Assembly (NCBI GenBank): GCA_020637815.1
Contig: JACKJS010000001.1
Span: 806,001 to 870,000, forward strand
Source: Hyphomicrobiaceae bacterium
GTDB taxonomy: Bacteria; Pseudomonadota; Alphaproteobacteria; Rhizobiales; Methyloligellaceae
DNA length: 64,000 bases
Direction: 5' to 3'
Shown: positions 26,455-36,228 of the stretch, piece by piece
Position numbering within the stretch: the first letter of the stretch is position 1
Layout: every line of letters begins with the position of its first letter
Notes under the pieces: generated by a model
What the model was told of the DNA's origin: nothing
The model's input: the letters and a program-made list of their open reading frames with translations, nothing else
Databases searched by the model: none
Program-made: the position numbers and the translations under genes

Positions 26455-28238
26455 CAGACCATCACCTTGCCTTCTTCGGAGATGGCGTTCTCGATGTCCT
26501 CATCCGTCAGGTCGTCGCCCATCAGCATGTTGTTGTGCGCTTCGCCGCTCGGAATCATCGGGAAGCAATTGGCAGTTTTGTCGACGACGCAGTCGAAGAT
26601 GACGGGCTTCGGCGTCTCGATCATCTCCCGAATGGCATCGTCCAGCTCGGCGGGCTTCTCGGCGCGGATGCCGACCGCGTGATAGGCCTCGGCCAGCTTC
26701 ACGAAGTCCGGCAGCGCCTCGCTATAGGAGTGCGAATAGCGGCCGCCATGCAGTAGCTCCTGCCACTGGCGGACCATGCCCATATATTCGTTGTTCAGAA
26801 TAAAGATCTTGACCGGCAGGTCGTACTGAACGGCCGTCGAGATTTCCTGCATGGTCATCAAGACCGACGCCTCGCCCGCGATATCGATGACGAGCGAGTC
26901 CGGATGGGCCATCTGCACGCCGACGGCCGCCGGAATGCCATAGCCCATCGTGCCGAGTCCGCCGGAAGTCATCCAACGGTTCGGCTCGTCGAAATGGAAG
27001 TACTGCGCCGCCCACATCTGGTGCTGGCCGACTTCCGTGGTGATGTAGGTGTCCTTACCGCGGGTGAGCGCGAACAGCCGCTCGACGGCGTATTGCGGCA
27101 TGATCACGTCGCTCTTGTTCCTGTAGTGCAAGCATTTGCGCTTGCGCCAGGTCTCGATCTGATCCCACCAGCGCGCGTGTGCCTCTTTGTCGATGGACGG
27201 ATTCCGTGCCTTCCACGCCGCGATCATCTGATCGATCACGTAGGCGCAATCGCCGACGATCGGGATGTCCACGTGGACATTCTTATTGATCGAGGACGGA
27301 TCGACATCGACATGGATCTTCGTCGAGCCCGGCGAAAACGCATCGAGCCGGCCGGTAATACGGTCGTCGAAGCGCGCGCCGATGCAGATCATGACATCGC
27401 AGTCATGCATCGCGTTGTTGGCTTCGAAGGTTCCATGCATGCCGAGCATGCCGAGCCACTGCTTGTCCGAGGCCGGGTAGCTGCCAAGGCCCATCAAGGT
27501 CGAGGTGATCGGATAGCCGGTCATGTGCACCAGCTCGCGCAGGCTCTTGCTCGCCGCGGGACCCGCATTAATGACACCGCCGCCCGTATAGAAGATCGGC
27601 CGTTTGGCCTTCGCCATCGCCTCGACGGCGGCGTCGATCGCAGCCTGATCTCCCTCCCGCGGCGGGACGTAGCTCTTGTGCTGTGAGTTCGAGACGCCCT
27701 TATAGGTGCCCGACATGAATTGGATATCCTTAGGGATATCCACGACGACGGGGCCGGGCCGGCCCGAGCGGGCAACGTAAAACGCCTCGTGCAGAACCTT
27801 GGCGAGCTGATTGACGTCCTTCACCAGATAATTGTGCTTGGTGCAGGGGCGCGTGATGCCGACCGTATCGCATTCCTGGAACGCGTCGTTGCCGATGAGA
27901 TGTGTCGGCACCTGCCCCGTGATGCAGACCACGGGAATCGAATCCATAAGTGCGTCGGTCAGGCCGGTGACGGCATTCGTCGCGCCGGGACCCGATGTCA
28001 CCAGCACGACGCCGACCTTGCCGGTCGAACGCGCGTAACCTTCGGCCGCGTGCACCGCGCCCTGCTCGTGACGGACAAGAATGTGCTTGATCCGCTCCTG
28101 CTGAAACAGCTCGTCGTAGATCGGCAAGACAGCGCCGCCGGGATAGCCGAAGATGTGCTCGACACCCTGATCGGCGAGCGCCTGGAGCACGATCTGTGCG
28201 CCGGTCATCGTGACTGAGCCGTTCTCGTTGGCAGACAT
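26454..28238 (-). CDS. ilvB: Acetolactate synthase large (catalytic) subunit
   Basis: Thiamine-diphosphate enzyme condensing pyruvate with pyruvate or 2-oxobutyrate, first common step of branched-chain synthesis. 594 aa in three domains: a PYR domain with FGYPGGAVLPIYD and catalytic Glu58 in RHEQG, a central FAD-binding domain with MGLGSYPASDKQWLGMLGMHG, and a C-terminal PP domain. The Mg-ThDP motif that normally reads GD(G/A)S reads GEAS here (Glu456), with the partner NNEYMGMVRQWQ intact. The same locus is called ilvI in some genomes. ilvN overlaps its stop codon by one base. A good promoter lies about 100 nt upstream. Confidence 0.97.
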   Translation of the reverse strand: MSANENGSVTMTGAQIVLQALADQGVEHIFGYPGGAVLPIYDELFQQERIKHILVRHEQGAVHAAEGYARSTGKVGVVLVTSGPGATNAVTGLTDALMDSIPVVCITGQVPTHLIGNDAFQECDTVGITRPCTKHNYLVKDVNQLAKVLHEAFYVARSGRPGPVVVDIPKDIQFMSGTYKGVSNSQHKSYVPPREGDQAAIDAAVEAMAKAKRPIFYTGGGVINAGPAASKSLRELVHMTGYPITSTLMGLGSYPASDKQWLGMLGMHGTFEANNAMHDCDVMICIGARFDDRITGRLDAFSPGSTKIHVDVDPSSINKNVHVDIPIVGDCAYVIDQMIAAWKARNPSIDKEAHARWWDQIETWRKRKCLHYRNKSDVIMPQYAVERLFALTRGKDTYITTEVGQHQMWAAQYFHFDEPNRWMTSGGLGTMGYGIPAAVGVQMAHPDSLVIDIAGEASVLMTMQEISTAVQYDLPVKIFILNNEYMGMVRQWQELLHGGRYSHSYSEALPDFVKLAEAYHAVGIRAEKPAELDDAIREMIETPKPVIFDCVVDKTANCFPMIPSGEAHNNMLMGDDLTDEDIENAISEEGKVMV

Positions 28239-28644
28239 AATCTTTATTCCACTGGCAAAATCGGGCCCATCACGGCCTCGACTGGCCGTTGCCCCGCAAA
28301 ACTCGATAGAAATGGCGAAAGCGCCGGATTAGGCCGCGCACCCTAGGGCCTCAATGTCACAGGGTCAACGGAAAACGCGAATGAATGGTAAGTTTTTTTA
28401 CTAACTGCTTTTCATATATTACACTCAGACAGAGCAAGTCGTTTCATATGTTTCGTTCTACCCCAGAATCGTGTCAGCCGTTCCGATCTTTTCCCACAAC
28501 CGTCCTAGACAACGGCGTGCGATCCGCCTAAGGCTCATACGCTTCAATGGAGCCCCCTCGATTTGAGGAATAAAATCGCGCTGGCGTGACGACGCCTTTG
28601 CGTATCCAATCCGAAAACGCACCTTCCACACAGTCACAGCCTGA
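28239..28644. other. Divergent control region ilvB / kup
   Basis: About 406 bases. It holds the ilvB promoter (28340-28368) with a leader of roughly 90 nt that includes an ACGGCC/GGCCGT hairpin (about 28271-28290) but no start codon followed by a run of Ile, Leu or Val codons. An A/T-rich patch at about 28388-28450 (TATATT, TTTTTTT) probably serves the kup promoter. No gene seen. Confidence 0.55.
28340..28368 (-). promoter_or_regulatory. Promoter of ilvBN
   Basis: Minus strand TTGACC (28363-28368), a 17-nt spacer, and TAGGGT (28340-28345), about 100 nt upstream of the ilvB start. This is one of the best sigma-70-type matches in the window. Confidence 0.6.
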
Positions 28645-30594
28645 ATGCAGAACTCTGCACCTTCAGAATCGCTCTTTGCCAACGGCAACGGCAACGAAAG
28701 CGGCAACGGGCATCAGCCGACGGATGCGCCGATGTCCAGCCGTGCGTTTTGGGCGCTGACGTTCGGGTCGATTGGCGTCGTTTACGGCGACATCGGCACG
28801 AGCCCACTCTACGCGCTCCGTGAGGCCATCTTAGCCTCCGGCGGCGAGCACGGCGTGGTCACCCAGGCGGCCGTGTTCGGCGTCTTGTCGCTGATTTTCT
28901 GGTCGCTGCTGATCGTCGTCACGTTGAAATACGTGCTGATCCTTCTGCGTGCCGACAATAACGGCGAAGGCGGCACGTTGGCGCTGACCGCGCTCGCGTT
29001 CACCGCCATGGGCAAACGCACGCCCTTCGTCCTCTTGCTCGGCATCGTCGGCGCATCGATGTTCTACGGATCGACGCTGATCACACCGGCCCTTTCGGTA
29101 CTATCGGCGGTCGAAGGCCTCAACGTCGCCACGCATGCGTTCGAGCACTATGTGCTGCCGGTCACGGTCGTCATTCTCATCGCATTGTTCTCCGTGCAGT
29201 CGCATGGCACGGCGCGCGTATCGGCACTGTTCGCGCCGATTACCACCGTCTGGTTCCTCGTCATCGCGGCGGCCGGCGCGGTCGAGACGGCCCATTATCC
29301 GCGCGTATTGAACGCGCTGAACCCCTATCACGCCGTCAACTTCCTTATGACCCATGGCATGGTCGGCCTCGTGACGCTCGGTGCGGTCTTCCTCGTCGTT
29401 ACCGGATCGGAAGCGCTCTACAACGATCTTGGCCATTTCGGCCGCAAGCCGATCCAGACAGCGTGGCTTTATCTGGTCCTCCCTGCCCTGCTGCTGAATT
29501 ATTTCGGGCAAGGCGCGCTGGTGCTGCAACACCCCGAGATGGTCGCCAATCCGTTCTACCTTCTGTTCCCGGACTGGGCGCTCTACCCCATGGTGGCGCT
29601 CGCGACGATGGCGACGGCCATCGCCAGCCAAGCGGTGATCACAGGAGCCTATTCCATCACGCGGCAGGCGATGCAGCTCGGCCTTCTGCCGCGCATGGAA
29701 GTTCGGCACACCTCGGAGTCGCAGGCCGGCCAGATTTACATGCCCCGGGTCAACTGGCTCCTTTTGACCGGCGTGCTGCTGCTGGTGTTCATGTTCCGCT
29801 CCTCGAGCGAGCTGGCCTCAGCGTATGTGTTGGCCGTGGCGGCCACGGCGCTGGTTGCCGGCATTCTCGGCTTTATCGTCATTTGGCGCCTGTGGCATTG
29901 GAAGCTGGTTTGGACCATCGTCCTGATGGCGCCCCTGCTGTTTGTCGATACAGCTTTCGTCATGGCGGCCATGCTGAACCTTGTCGAGGGGGCCTGGCTG
30001 CCGGTTCTCGTCGGCGCCATCCTCGTGCTCGTCATGCTGACTTGGCGGCGTGGCACCCGCCTTCTGGCGCAGAAGACCCGGCGCATCGAGGTTCCCTTCG
30101 ACCCCTTGATCGAGAGCCTCGAAACGAAGCCGCCGCACCTCGTGCCTGGTACCGCCGTGTTCCTGACCGGCGATCCCGAGTTCGCGCCGACGGCCCTGTT
30201 GCACAATCTCAAGCACAACAAGGTGCTTCACGAGCACAACGTGATTTTGACTATCAAGAACGAGGACATCCCGCGCGTATCGCCGGCGAACCGCGTCCAG
30301 ATGGAGACGATCAGCGACAGGTTCTCGCGCATGACGCTGCACTTCGGCTTCGTGGAACGGCCGAACGTACCCAAGGCGCTCGCGCTTGCCCGCAAACAGG
30401 GTTGGCAATTCGACATCATGTCGACATCGTTCTTCCTGTCGCGCCGGTCCGTTCGCCCCGATGTGCGGTCCGGAATGCCGCAGTGGCAGGACAGGCTCTA
30501 TATCTATCTCGCGCACAACGCGGACGATGCGTCGAGCTACTTCCAGCTGCCGACTGACCGTGTCGTGGAGATCGGTACCCAGGTGACGATCTAA
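28645..30594 (+). CDS. kup: Low-affinity potassium transporter Kup
   Basis: Proton-coupled K+ importer of the HAK/KUP/KT family, 649 aa. After a polar Asn/Gly-rich N-terminus (about 30 residues) comes the family start FGSIGVVYGDIGTSPLYALRE, then about twelve membrane helices with GEGGTLALTAL, YGSTLITPALSVLSAVEG and an FGQGALVL segment. A cytoplasmic C-terminal domain (about 480-649) includes VFLTGDPEFAPTALLHNLKH. ATG 28645 is used; no strong ribosome site is visible, and an ATG at 28732 nearer the first helix is an alternative. The stop codon sits inside a 16-bp tandem repeat. Confidence 0.95.
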   Translation: MQNSAPSESLFANGNGNESGNGHQPTDAPMSSRAFWALTFGSIGVVYGDIGTSPLYALREAILASGGEHGVVTQAAVFGVLSLIFWSLLIVVTLKYVLILLRADNNGEGGTLALTALAFTAMGKRTPFVLLLGIVGASMFYGSTLITPALSVLSAVEGLNVATHAFEHYVLPVTVVILIALFSVQSHGTARVSALFAPITTVWFLVIAAAGAVETAHYPRVLNALNPYHAVNFLMTHGMVGLVTLGAVFLVVTGSEALYNDLGHFGRKPIQTAWLYLVLPALLLNYFGQGALVLQHPEMVANPFYLLFPDWALYPMVALATMATAIASQAVITGAYSITRQAMQLGLLPRMEVRHTSESQAGQIYMPRVNWLLLTGVLLLVFMFRSSSELASAYVLAVAATALVAGILGFIVIWRLWHWKLVWTIVLMAPLLFVDTAFVMAAMLNLVEGAWLPVLVGAILVLVMLTWRRGTRLLAQKTRRIEVPFDPLIESLETKPPHLVPGTAVFLTGDPEFAPTALLHNLKHNKVLHEHNVILTIKNEDIPRVSPANRVQMETISDRFSRMTLHFGFVERPNVPKALALARKQGWQFDIMSTSFFLSRRSVRPDVRSGMPQWQDRLYIYLAHNADDASSYFQLPTDRVVEIGTQVTI

Positions 30595-30624
30595 GGACGT
30601 CACGATCTAAGGACGTTACGATCT
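30585..30624. repeat. 16-bp tandem repeat over the kup stop codon
   Basis: Units GACGATCTAAGGACGT (30585-30600) and CACGATCTAAGGACGT (30601-30616), then a partial TACGATCT. Only the first base of each unit varies. The kup stop TAA is in unit one; unit two places a second TAA one unit downstream. Confidence 0.85.
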
Positions 30625-30626
30625 GC

Positions 30627-31535
30627 CTACGTTTGCGCCACCGCGGCGGATGCCGCGGCATGCCCATCGGGGAACCAAGTCCAGTCCGACATGAACCGGC
30701 GCGCCCAAGTCATCTGCCGCTTGGCATAGCGCCGGGATTCGGTCTTGGCCTTCGCTGTCGCGTCCTCCATCGACATGGCCCCGGCCAGAAAAGCCATGAG
30801 TTCGCGCACGCCGTGGGCGCGCATGAGCGGCAGCCCGGGGTCCAGTTCGAGCGCGGCGAGCGCTTCGACCTCTTGAAGCACGCCTTCCCTGACCATCGCG
30901 TCGAAACGGGCGTCGATCGCCCCATAAATCGCTTCGCGTTCCGGCGCGACGACGAGCTTGAGGGTTGCGCCGTCCCTTAGGATCGGCGCACCGGCCGTCT
31001 CCTGCCAATCGGCGAGCGAGACGCCCGTCGCATCGATGACTTCGAGCGCGCGCACGATGCGCTGCGGGTCCGTCGGCGGAAGGCGCGCCGCCATGACCTC
31101 GTCGCGCTGCGACAGCGCCTCATGGAGGTCCCTTGCATCGGACATCGAAGCCTGGGTCCGCCACCGTTCTCGGACCGCCTCGGGAATTTCCGGTACCGGA
31201 GACAGTCCTTCGAGCACCGCCTTGAAGTAGAGACCGGTGCCGCCGACAAGGATCGGCACACGCCGCTGGCAGCGCGCCTCGGCGATCGCGGCGGCGGCGG
31301 CGGCGGTCCACCGTCCGACCGAATAGGCTTCCCGCGCCGGGACCATGCCGTAAAGGCGGTGTGGCGCCGTGGCCATGTCGGCATCGCTGGGACGCGCCGT
31401 CAGGACCCGGAGTTCGCGATAAACCTGCATGGAATCGGCGTTGATAATCGTGCCCCCGAGGCGATCCGCGAGAGTCAGAGCGGCGGCAGACTTGCCGCTG
31501 GCGGTCGGTCCGGCGATGAGAACGGCGTCAATCAC
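30627..31535 (-). CDS. miaA: tRNA dimethylallyltransferase
   Basis: Transfers the dimethylallyl group to A37 of tRNAs reading UNN codons, first step towards ms2i6A. The P-loop GPTASGKS (residues 9-16) is followed by INADSMQVYRELRVLTARPS, which recognises tRNA and isopentenyl donor, then GGTGLYFKAVLEGL and the C-terminal RYAKRQMTWARR basic motif. The start is unsettled: GTG 31535 puts the P-loop strand (VIDAVLIAG) at the N-terminus, giving 302 aa, while TTG 31544 has GAAGGG just upstream. ATGs further upstream would overlap the end of the protease gene and add unrelated residues. Confidence 0.93.
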   Translation of the reverse strand: MIDAVLIAGPTASGKSAAALTLADRLGGTIINADSMQVYRELRVLTARPSDADMATAPHRLYGMVPAREAYSVGRWTAAAAAAIAEARCQRRVPILVGGTGLYFKAVLEGLSPVPEIPEAVRERWRTQASMSDARDLHEALSQRDEVMAARLPPTDPQRIVRALEVIDATGVSLADWQETAGAPILRDGATLKLVVAPEREAIYGAIDARFDAMVREGVLQEVEALAALELDPGLPLMRAHGVRELMAFLAGAMSMEDATAKAKTESRRYAKRQMTWARRFMSDWTWFPDGHAAASAAVAQT

Positions 31536-31559
31536 GGAATGCCACAACAGCCCTTCGCG

Positions 31560-31577
31560 GCGGCAGGGCCCTGCCGC
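31560..31577. repeat. 18-bp perfect palindrome between degP and miaA
   Basis: GCGGCAGGGCCCTGCCGC, immediately after the protease stop codon and about 25 nt before the miaA start. As RNA it would fold into a 7-bp stem with a GGCC loop. It may reduce read-through or protect the upstream mRNA end; no T tract. Confidence 0.6.
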
Positions 31578-31578
31578 A

Positions 31579-33054
<1,476 letters not shown>

Positions 33055-33199
33055 CGTTCCACGCTCTCCAGTTATTGCGGCCCGCCGCCTCGCGGCGCGG
33101 CCGATACTTTACCGAACAAGGGATGCCGAGCGGAAGCAGGCATTCGGACCGAAACGCCGCTCGCGACGAAGATTCGGCATGGACGACTTCCGGTCACCA

Positions 33200-33385
33200 T
33201 CAGCCCCGCACAATCCAGACGATGAGTACGCCGGCGGCCACGGCGGCGGTTCCCACCAGCCGCAACGATGACTCCGGCGTTTCCGAAGCCGCTTCCAAGA
33301 GCCTACGCCCGATCTGGGGAGCGAGGGCCCAAATCAGACCCTCGATCACCAGGACGAGGCCAATGGCGACACCGAGGTCGTCCAT
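33200..33385 (-). CDS. DUF2065 family protein (YjeT-like)
   Basis: 61-aa membrane protein with two hydrophobic helices (about 6-24 and 43-59) around an amphipathic segment RRLLEAASETPESSLRLVG. Length, the double helix, and the ending GTAAVAAGVLIVWIVRG match DUF2065, called YjeT in E. coli, where it follows hflC just as it does here. It starts 15 nt after the hflC stop. Function unknown; linkage to HflKC is conserved across proteobacteria. Confidence 0.85.
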   Translation of the reverse strand: MDDLGVAIGLVLVIEGLIWALAPQIGRRLLEAASETPESSLRLVGTAAVAAGVLIVWIVRG

Positions 33386-33400
33386 GCCCGCGCGTACCGC

Positions 33401-34390
33401 CTAAGGCGCGGCCGACGCAGGTTCGGGAGTTCCGGCCTCACGGACCGAACTCGTATCCTCGGCGGGAGGCTGAACGCGCGCGCCCTTGTCGCTCTTCGCC
33501 CGGCTCGACGATGGGCCGCTCGCGGCGCCAGCCGCATCGTTGAAATACTGGAAGAACTGAGAATCCGGGCTCAGCAGCATCCGCGTGTCGGTCGACTTCA
33601 ACGCACCCTCATAGGCTTGCATCGAGCGATAGAAGGCGAAGAAGTCTGGGTCTTTGCCGAAGGCCTCGGCGAAGACACGGTTCTTCTCCGCATCGCCCGT
33701 ACCGCGAATGCGCTCCGATTCACCGGTTGCCTCGGCTTTCACGACGGTGACTTGGCGATCGGCATTGGCGCGGATCCGGCGAGACGCTTCCTCACCCTCG
33801 GCGCGGATCTCCGCGGCCTCGCGCTGACGCTCCGTCTGCATCCGGCGGAAAATGGCAAGGCTGTTCGCCTCCGGCAAATCGGCGCGCTTGATGCGAACAT
33901 CGACCACCGTGATTCCGAGAACCTTGGAATTCTCGTTCATTTGGCTCGTGATTTTTCGCATTAGCTCGTTGCGATCGTCCCGGACGACGGCTTCGAAGCT
34001 CGCCGCGCCGAGCACGCGCCGGAGCGCGGCTTCCAGATAGTTGCTGAGCTGCGTGCGCGCCGTGTACTCGTTGTTCACGGACTGGTAGTAGAGCAGCGGA
34101 TTGGCAATCCGCCACCGCGCGAAGGCGTCGACCACGAGCCGCTTCTGATCGGCCGCGATGACTTCCTGCGGCGCGGAATCGAGATCCAGCAGCCGCTTGT
34201 CGAAGAAGATCGCGTTTTGGATGAACGGGATCTTGTAGTTCAGTCCCGGTTTCGTGACGAGCCGCTTGGGCTTACCGAATTCCAGAACGAGGGCTTGCTG
34301 CGTCTGGTGGACCGTGAACAGCGTCAGATACGCGCCGACCGCGAGAATGCCGACCAACAGCAGGATGAGTGTTAGGGCTGCCCTTTTCAT
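33401..34390 (-). CDS. hflC: HflC protease modulator
   Basis: SPFH-domain partner of HflK. Together they form a membrane cage around FtsH and limit its access to membrane substrates. 329 aa: an N-terminal anchor (about 5-24), an SPFH domain (QQALVLEFGKPKRLVTKPGLNYKIPF to the VVDVRIKRADLPE region), a long charged helix (RRMQTERQREAAEIRAEGEE onward), and a Pro/Ala/Ser-rich tail of about 50 residues beyond the usual end. The start overlaps the hflK stop by one base. Confidence 0.95.
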   Translation of the reverse strand: MKRAALTLILLLVGILAVGAYLTLFTVHQTQQALVLEFGKPKRLVTKPGLNYKIPFIQNAIFFDKRLLDLDSAPQEVIAADQKRLVVDAFARWRIANPLLYYQSVNNEYTARTQLSNYLEAALRRVLGAASFEAVVRDDRNELMRKITSQMNENSKVLGITVVDVRIKRADLPEANSLAIFRRMQTERQREAAEIRAEGEEASRRIRANADRQVTVVKAEATGESERIRGTGDAEKNRVFAEAFGKDPDFFAFYRSMQAYEGALKSTDTRMLLSPDSQFFQYFNDAAGAASGPSSSRAKSDKGARVQPPAEDTSSVREAGTPEPASAAP

Positions 34391-35526
34391 TATTGCTGCC
34401 CTCCGCTTTGGATCGAGGATCCCGACGAGGACGGCACGGGCGTTTCGTCCGGCGCTTTCCTCTGCAACTCCGAAAGAGGCAGATATGGCACCACGCCGCC
34501 ACCGCCATCCTTGTCGATGATGATCTTGTCGGTGTTGGATAGGACGTCCTGCATCGTGTCGATGAAAATACGTTTCCGGGTCACGTCCGGCGCCTTTTGG
34601 TATTCCTGAAGAACCTTCTCGAAACGCGCGGCTTCACCCTTGGCCTCGGCAATCACGCGGTCGCGATAGCCTTGAGCACTTTGGAGAATGCGCTCGGCCT
34701 CACCGCGCGCTTCCGGAACGACGCGATTGGCATAGGCTTGCGCTTCGTTCTGGAGACGCTCCTGGTCGGCGCGCGCCGCCTGAACGTCGCGGAACGCATC
34801 GATCACTTGAGCCGGCGGATCGACCTTCTGAAGCTGTACTTCGACGATCTCAATACCGGCCTGATAGCCGTCGAGCGTGCGCTGGATAAGCTTTTGAACC
34901 TTGCCCTCGGTCTCCGCGCGGGCCGCGGTCAAAATCGGCTCAATGTCACTCTGGCCGACGATCTCGCGCATGGCACTCTCGGAGACATCCTTCACCGTGC
35001 CCTGGGGGTTCTGGATGTTGAACAGGTAGTCCGGAGCGTTGTTGATCTTCCACACGACGACAAAATCGATATCGACGATGTTCTCGTCTCCCGTGAGCAT
35101 CAGGCTTTCTTCGGGCACATCCCGAACCGAAATGCCGGCGCCTTGAGGCGCGCCCCGATGGCCGATCTCGATCCGGTTGAGGCGGGTGAACTTCGGCAGT
35201 TCGACCTCTTCGATCGGATAGGGCAGCCGCAGATGTAGGCCCGGCTGGAGCTGGCGAACATATTCGCCGAACCGCAGGACGATGCCGACTTCGTCGGTAT
35301 TGACCCGAACGGTGAAGGCGAAAATGCCCGCGACGATCACCGCGCCCAGGGCCACCAGGGCCGTGACCCATTTTCCACCGCCGCCAGGCATGGCCTGACG
35401 CAGCCGGTCCTGGCTTTTGCGTAAGATTTCCTCCAGATCGGGTTGCTGGCCTCCACCGGGTCCGCCCGGCCTCGGGCCCCAAGGCCCGTTATTGCCGCCA
35501 CCACCGCTCTGATTGCTCCAAGGCAT
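34390..35526 (-). CDS. hflK: HflK protease modulator
   Basis: SPFH-domain protein forming the HflKC complex with HflC. From ATG 35526 (AGGA about 10 nt upstream) the product is 378 aa. It begins with a Gly/Asn/Pro-rich cytoplasmic tail (MPWSNQSGGGGNN, GPRPGGPGGG), then a membrane helix (about 67-88), the SPFH domain with VNTDEVGIVLRFGEYVRQL and ENIVDIDFVVVWKI, and a coiled C-terminal helix. An in-frame ATG at 35634 only adds an Arg-rich stretch with no family similarity and is rejected. Own promoter predicted just downstream of folA. Confidence 0.95.
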   Translation of the reverse strand: MPWSNQSGGGGNNGPWGPRPGGPGGGQQPDLEEILRKSQDRLRQAMPGGGGKWVTALVALGAVIVAGIFAFTVRVNTDEVGIVLRFGEYVRQLQPGLHLRLPYPIEEVELPKFTRLNRIEIGHRGAPQGAGISVRDVPEESLMLTGDENIVDIDFVVVWKINNAPDYLFNIQNPQGTVKDVSESAMREIVGQSDIEPILTAARAETEGKVQKLIQRTLDGYQAGIEIVEVQLQKVDPPAQVIDAFRDVQAARADQERLQNEAQAYANRVVPEARGEAERILQSAQGYRDRVIAEAKGEAARFEKVLQEYQKAPDVTRKRIFIDTMQDVLSNTDKIIIDKDGGGGVVPYLPLSELQRKAPDETPVPSSSGSSIQSGGQQ

Positions 35527-35645
35527 ATGTGTTTCGTCCTGATTGCTGAGGGGGCTTTCGCGCGAATCCGCCCGGTTTGGGCTGCGCCTATCGCAGGGAG
35601 AGACTAGGCGCACCAAGTGGCGGAACCGCGACAAGAATCCCGGAG

Positions 35646-35674
35646 GTTATAGGCCAGGTGCCGAAGCCGCGCAA
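35646..35674 (-). promoter_or_regulatory. Putative promoter of hflKC
   Basis: Minus-strand TTGCGC (35669-35674), a 17-nt spacer, and TATAAC (35646-35651), starting 15 nt after the folA stop. This gives a leader of about 110 nt and separates hflKC from thyA-folA. Confidence 0.5.
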
Positions 35675-35688
35675 TCAAAGGCGGCGCG

Positions 35689-36228
35689 TCAAGATGGACG
35701 CCGTTCCAGGACCACAATGGAGAAGTCGTGGTCGTCGTGCGGACCCGCTGGATGAGTCTCGCGGCAGACCTCCACCCACGCGGACGGCTCGAGCGCCGGG
35801 AACCACGTGTCGGCCTCGGGGCTCGCATGAACCTCGGTCAGGTAGATGCGGTCGGCCTTGGGCAACACCTCGGCAAACACCGCCTCCCCGCCTATGATCG
35901 CAATCTCGTCCGCGCCCCGATCCTTGGCCCACTCTCGCGCGGCTTCGAGTGCCCCGGCGAGGTTCGGCGCCACGAGGACGCCTGGCGCCGGCGTAACGTG
36001 GCCATTCCGGGTCATGACGATATTGAGGCGCCCGTCCAACACGCGCGGCAACGATTCGAAGGTGAGCCTCCCCATGATCACGGGCTTGCCCATGGTCACC
36101 TTGCGGAAGAACTTCATGTCGGAGCGCAAATGCCAAGGCAGGCCCCCATCGAGGCCGATGGCGCGGTTTTCGCCCATCGCCACGACCAGGGCGATGGCGG
36201 GCGCAGTCTGTTCCAAATCCCCGGTCAA
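35689..36228 (-). CDS. folA: Dihydrofolate reductase
   Basis: NADPH-dependent reduction of dihydrofolate, regenerating the tetrahydrofolate oxidised by ThyA. Features: IALVVAMGENRAIGLDGGLP, WHLRSDMKFFRKVTMGKPVIMG with the usual Trp and the active-site Asp, LPRVLDGRLNIVMTR, and IIGGEAVFAEVLP for NADPH. The proposed start is TTG 36228, which overlaps the thyA stop (TTGA) and has GAGG 7 nt upstream, giving 179 aa. The first ATG in frame (36177) would remove most of the first strand. The frame also reads backwards into thyA without a stop, but that extension is a shadow. Confidence 0.93.
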   Translation of the reverse strand: MTGDLEQTAPAIALVVAMGENRAIGLDGGLPWHLRSDMKFFRKVTMGKPVIMGRLTFESLPRVLDGRLNIVMTRNGHVTPAPGVLVAPNLAGALEAAREWAKDRGADEIAIIGGEAVFAEVLPKADRIYLTEVHASPEADTWFPALEPSAWVEVCRETHPAGPHDDHDFSIVVLERRPS

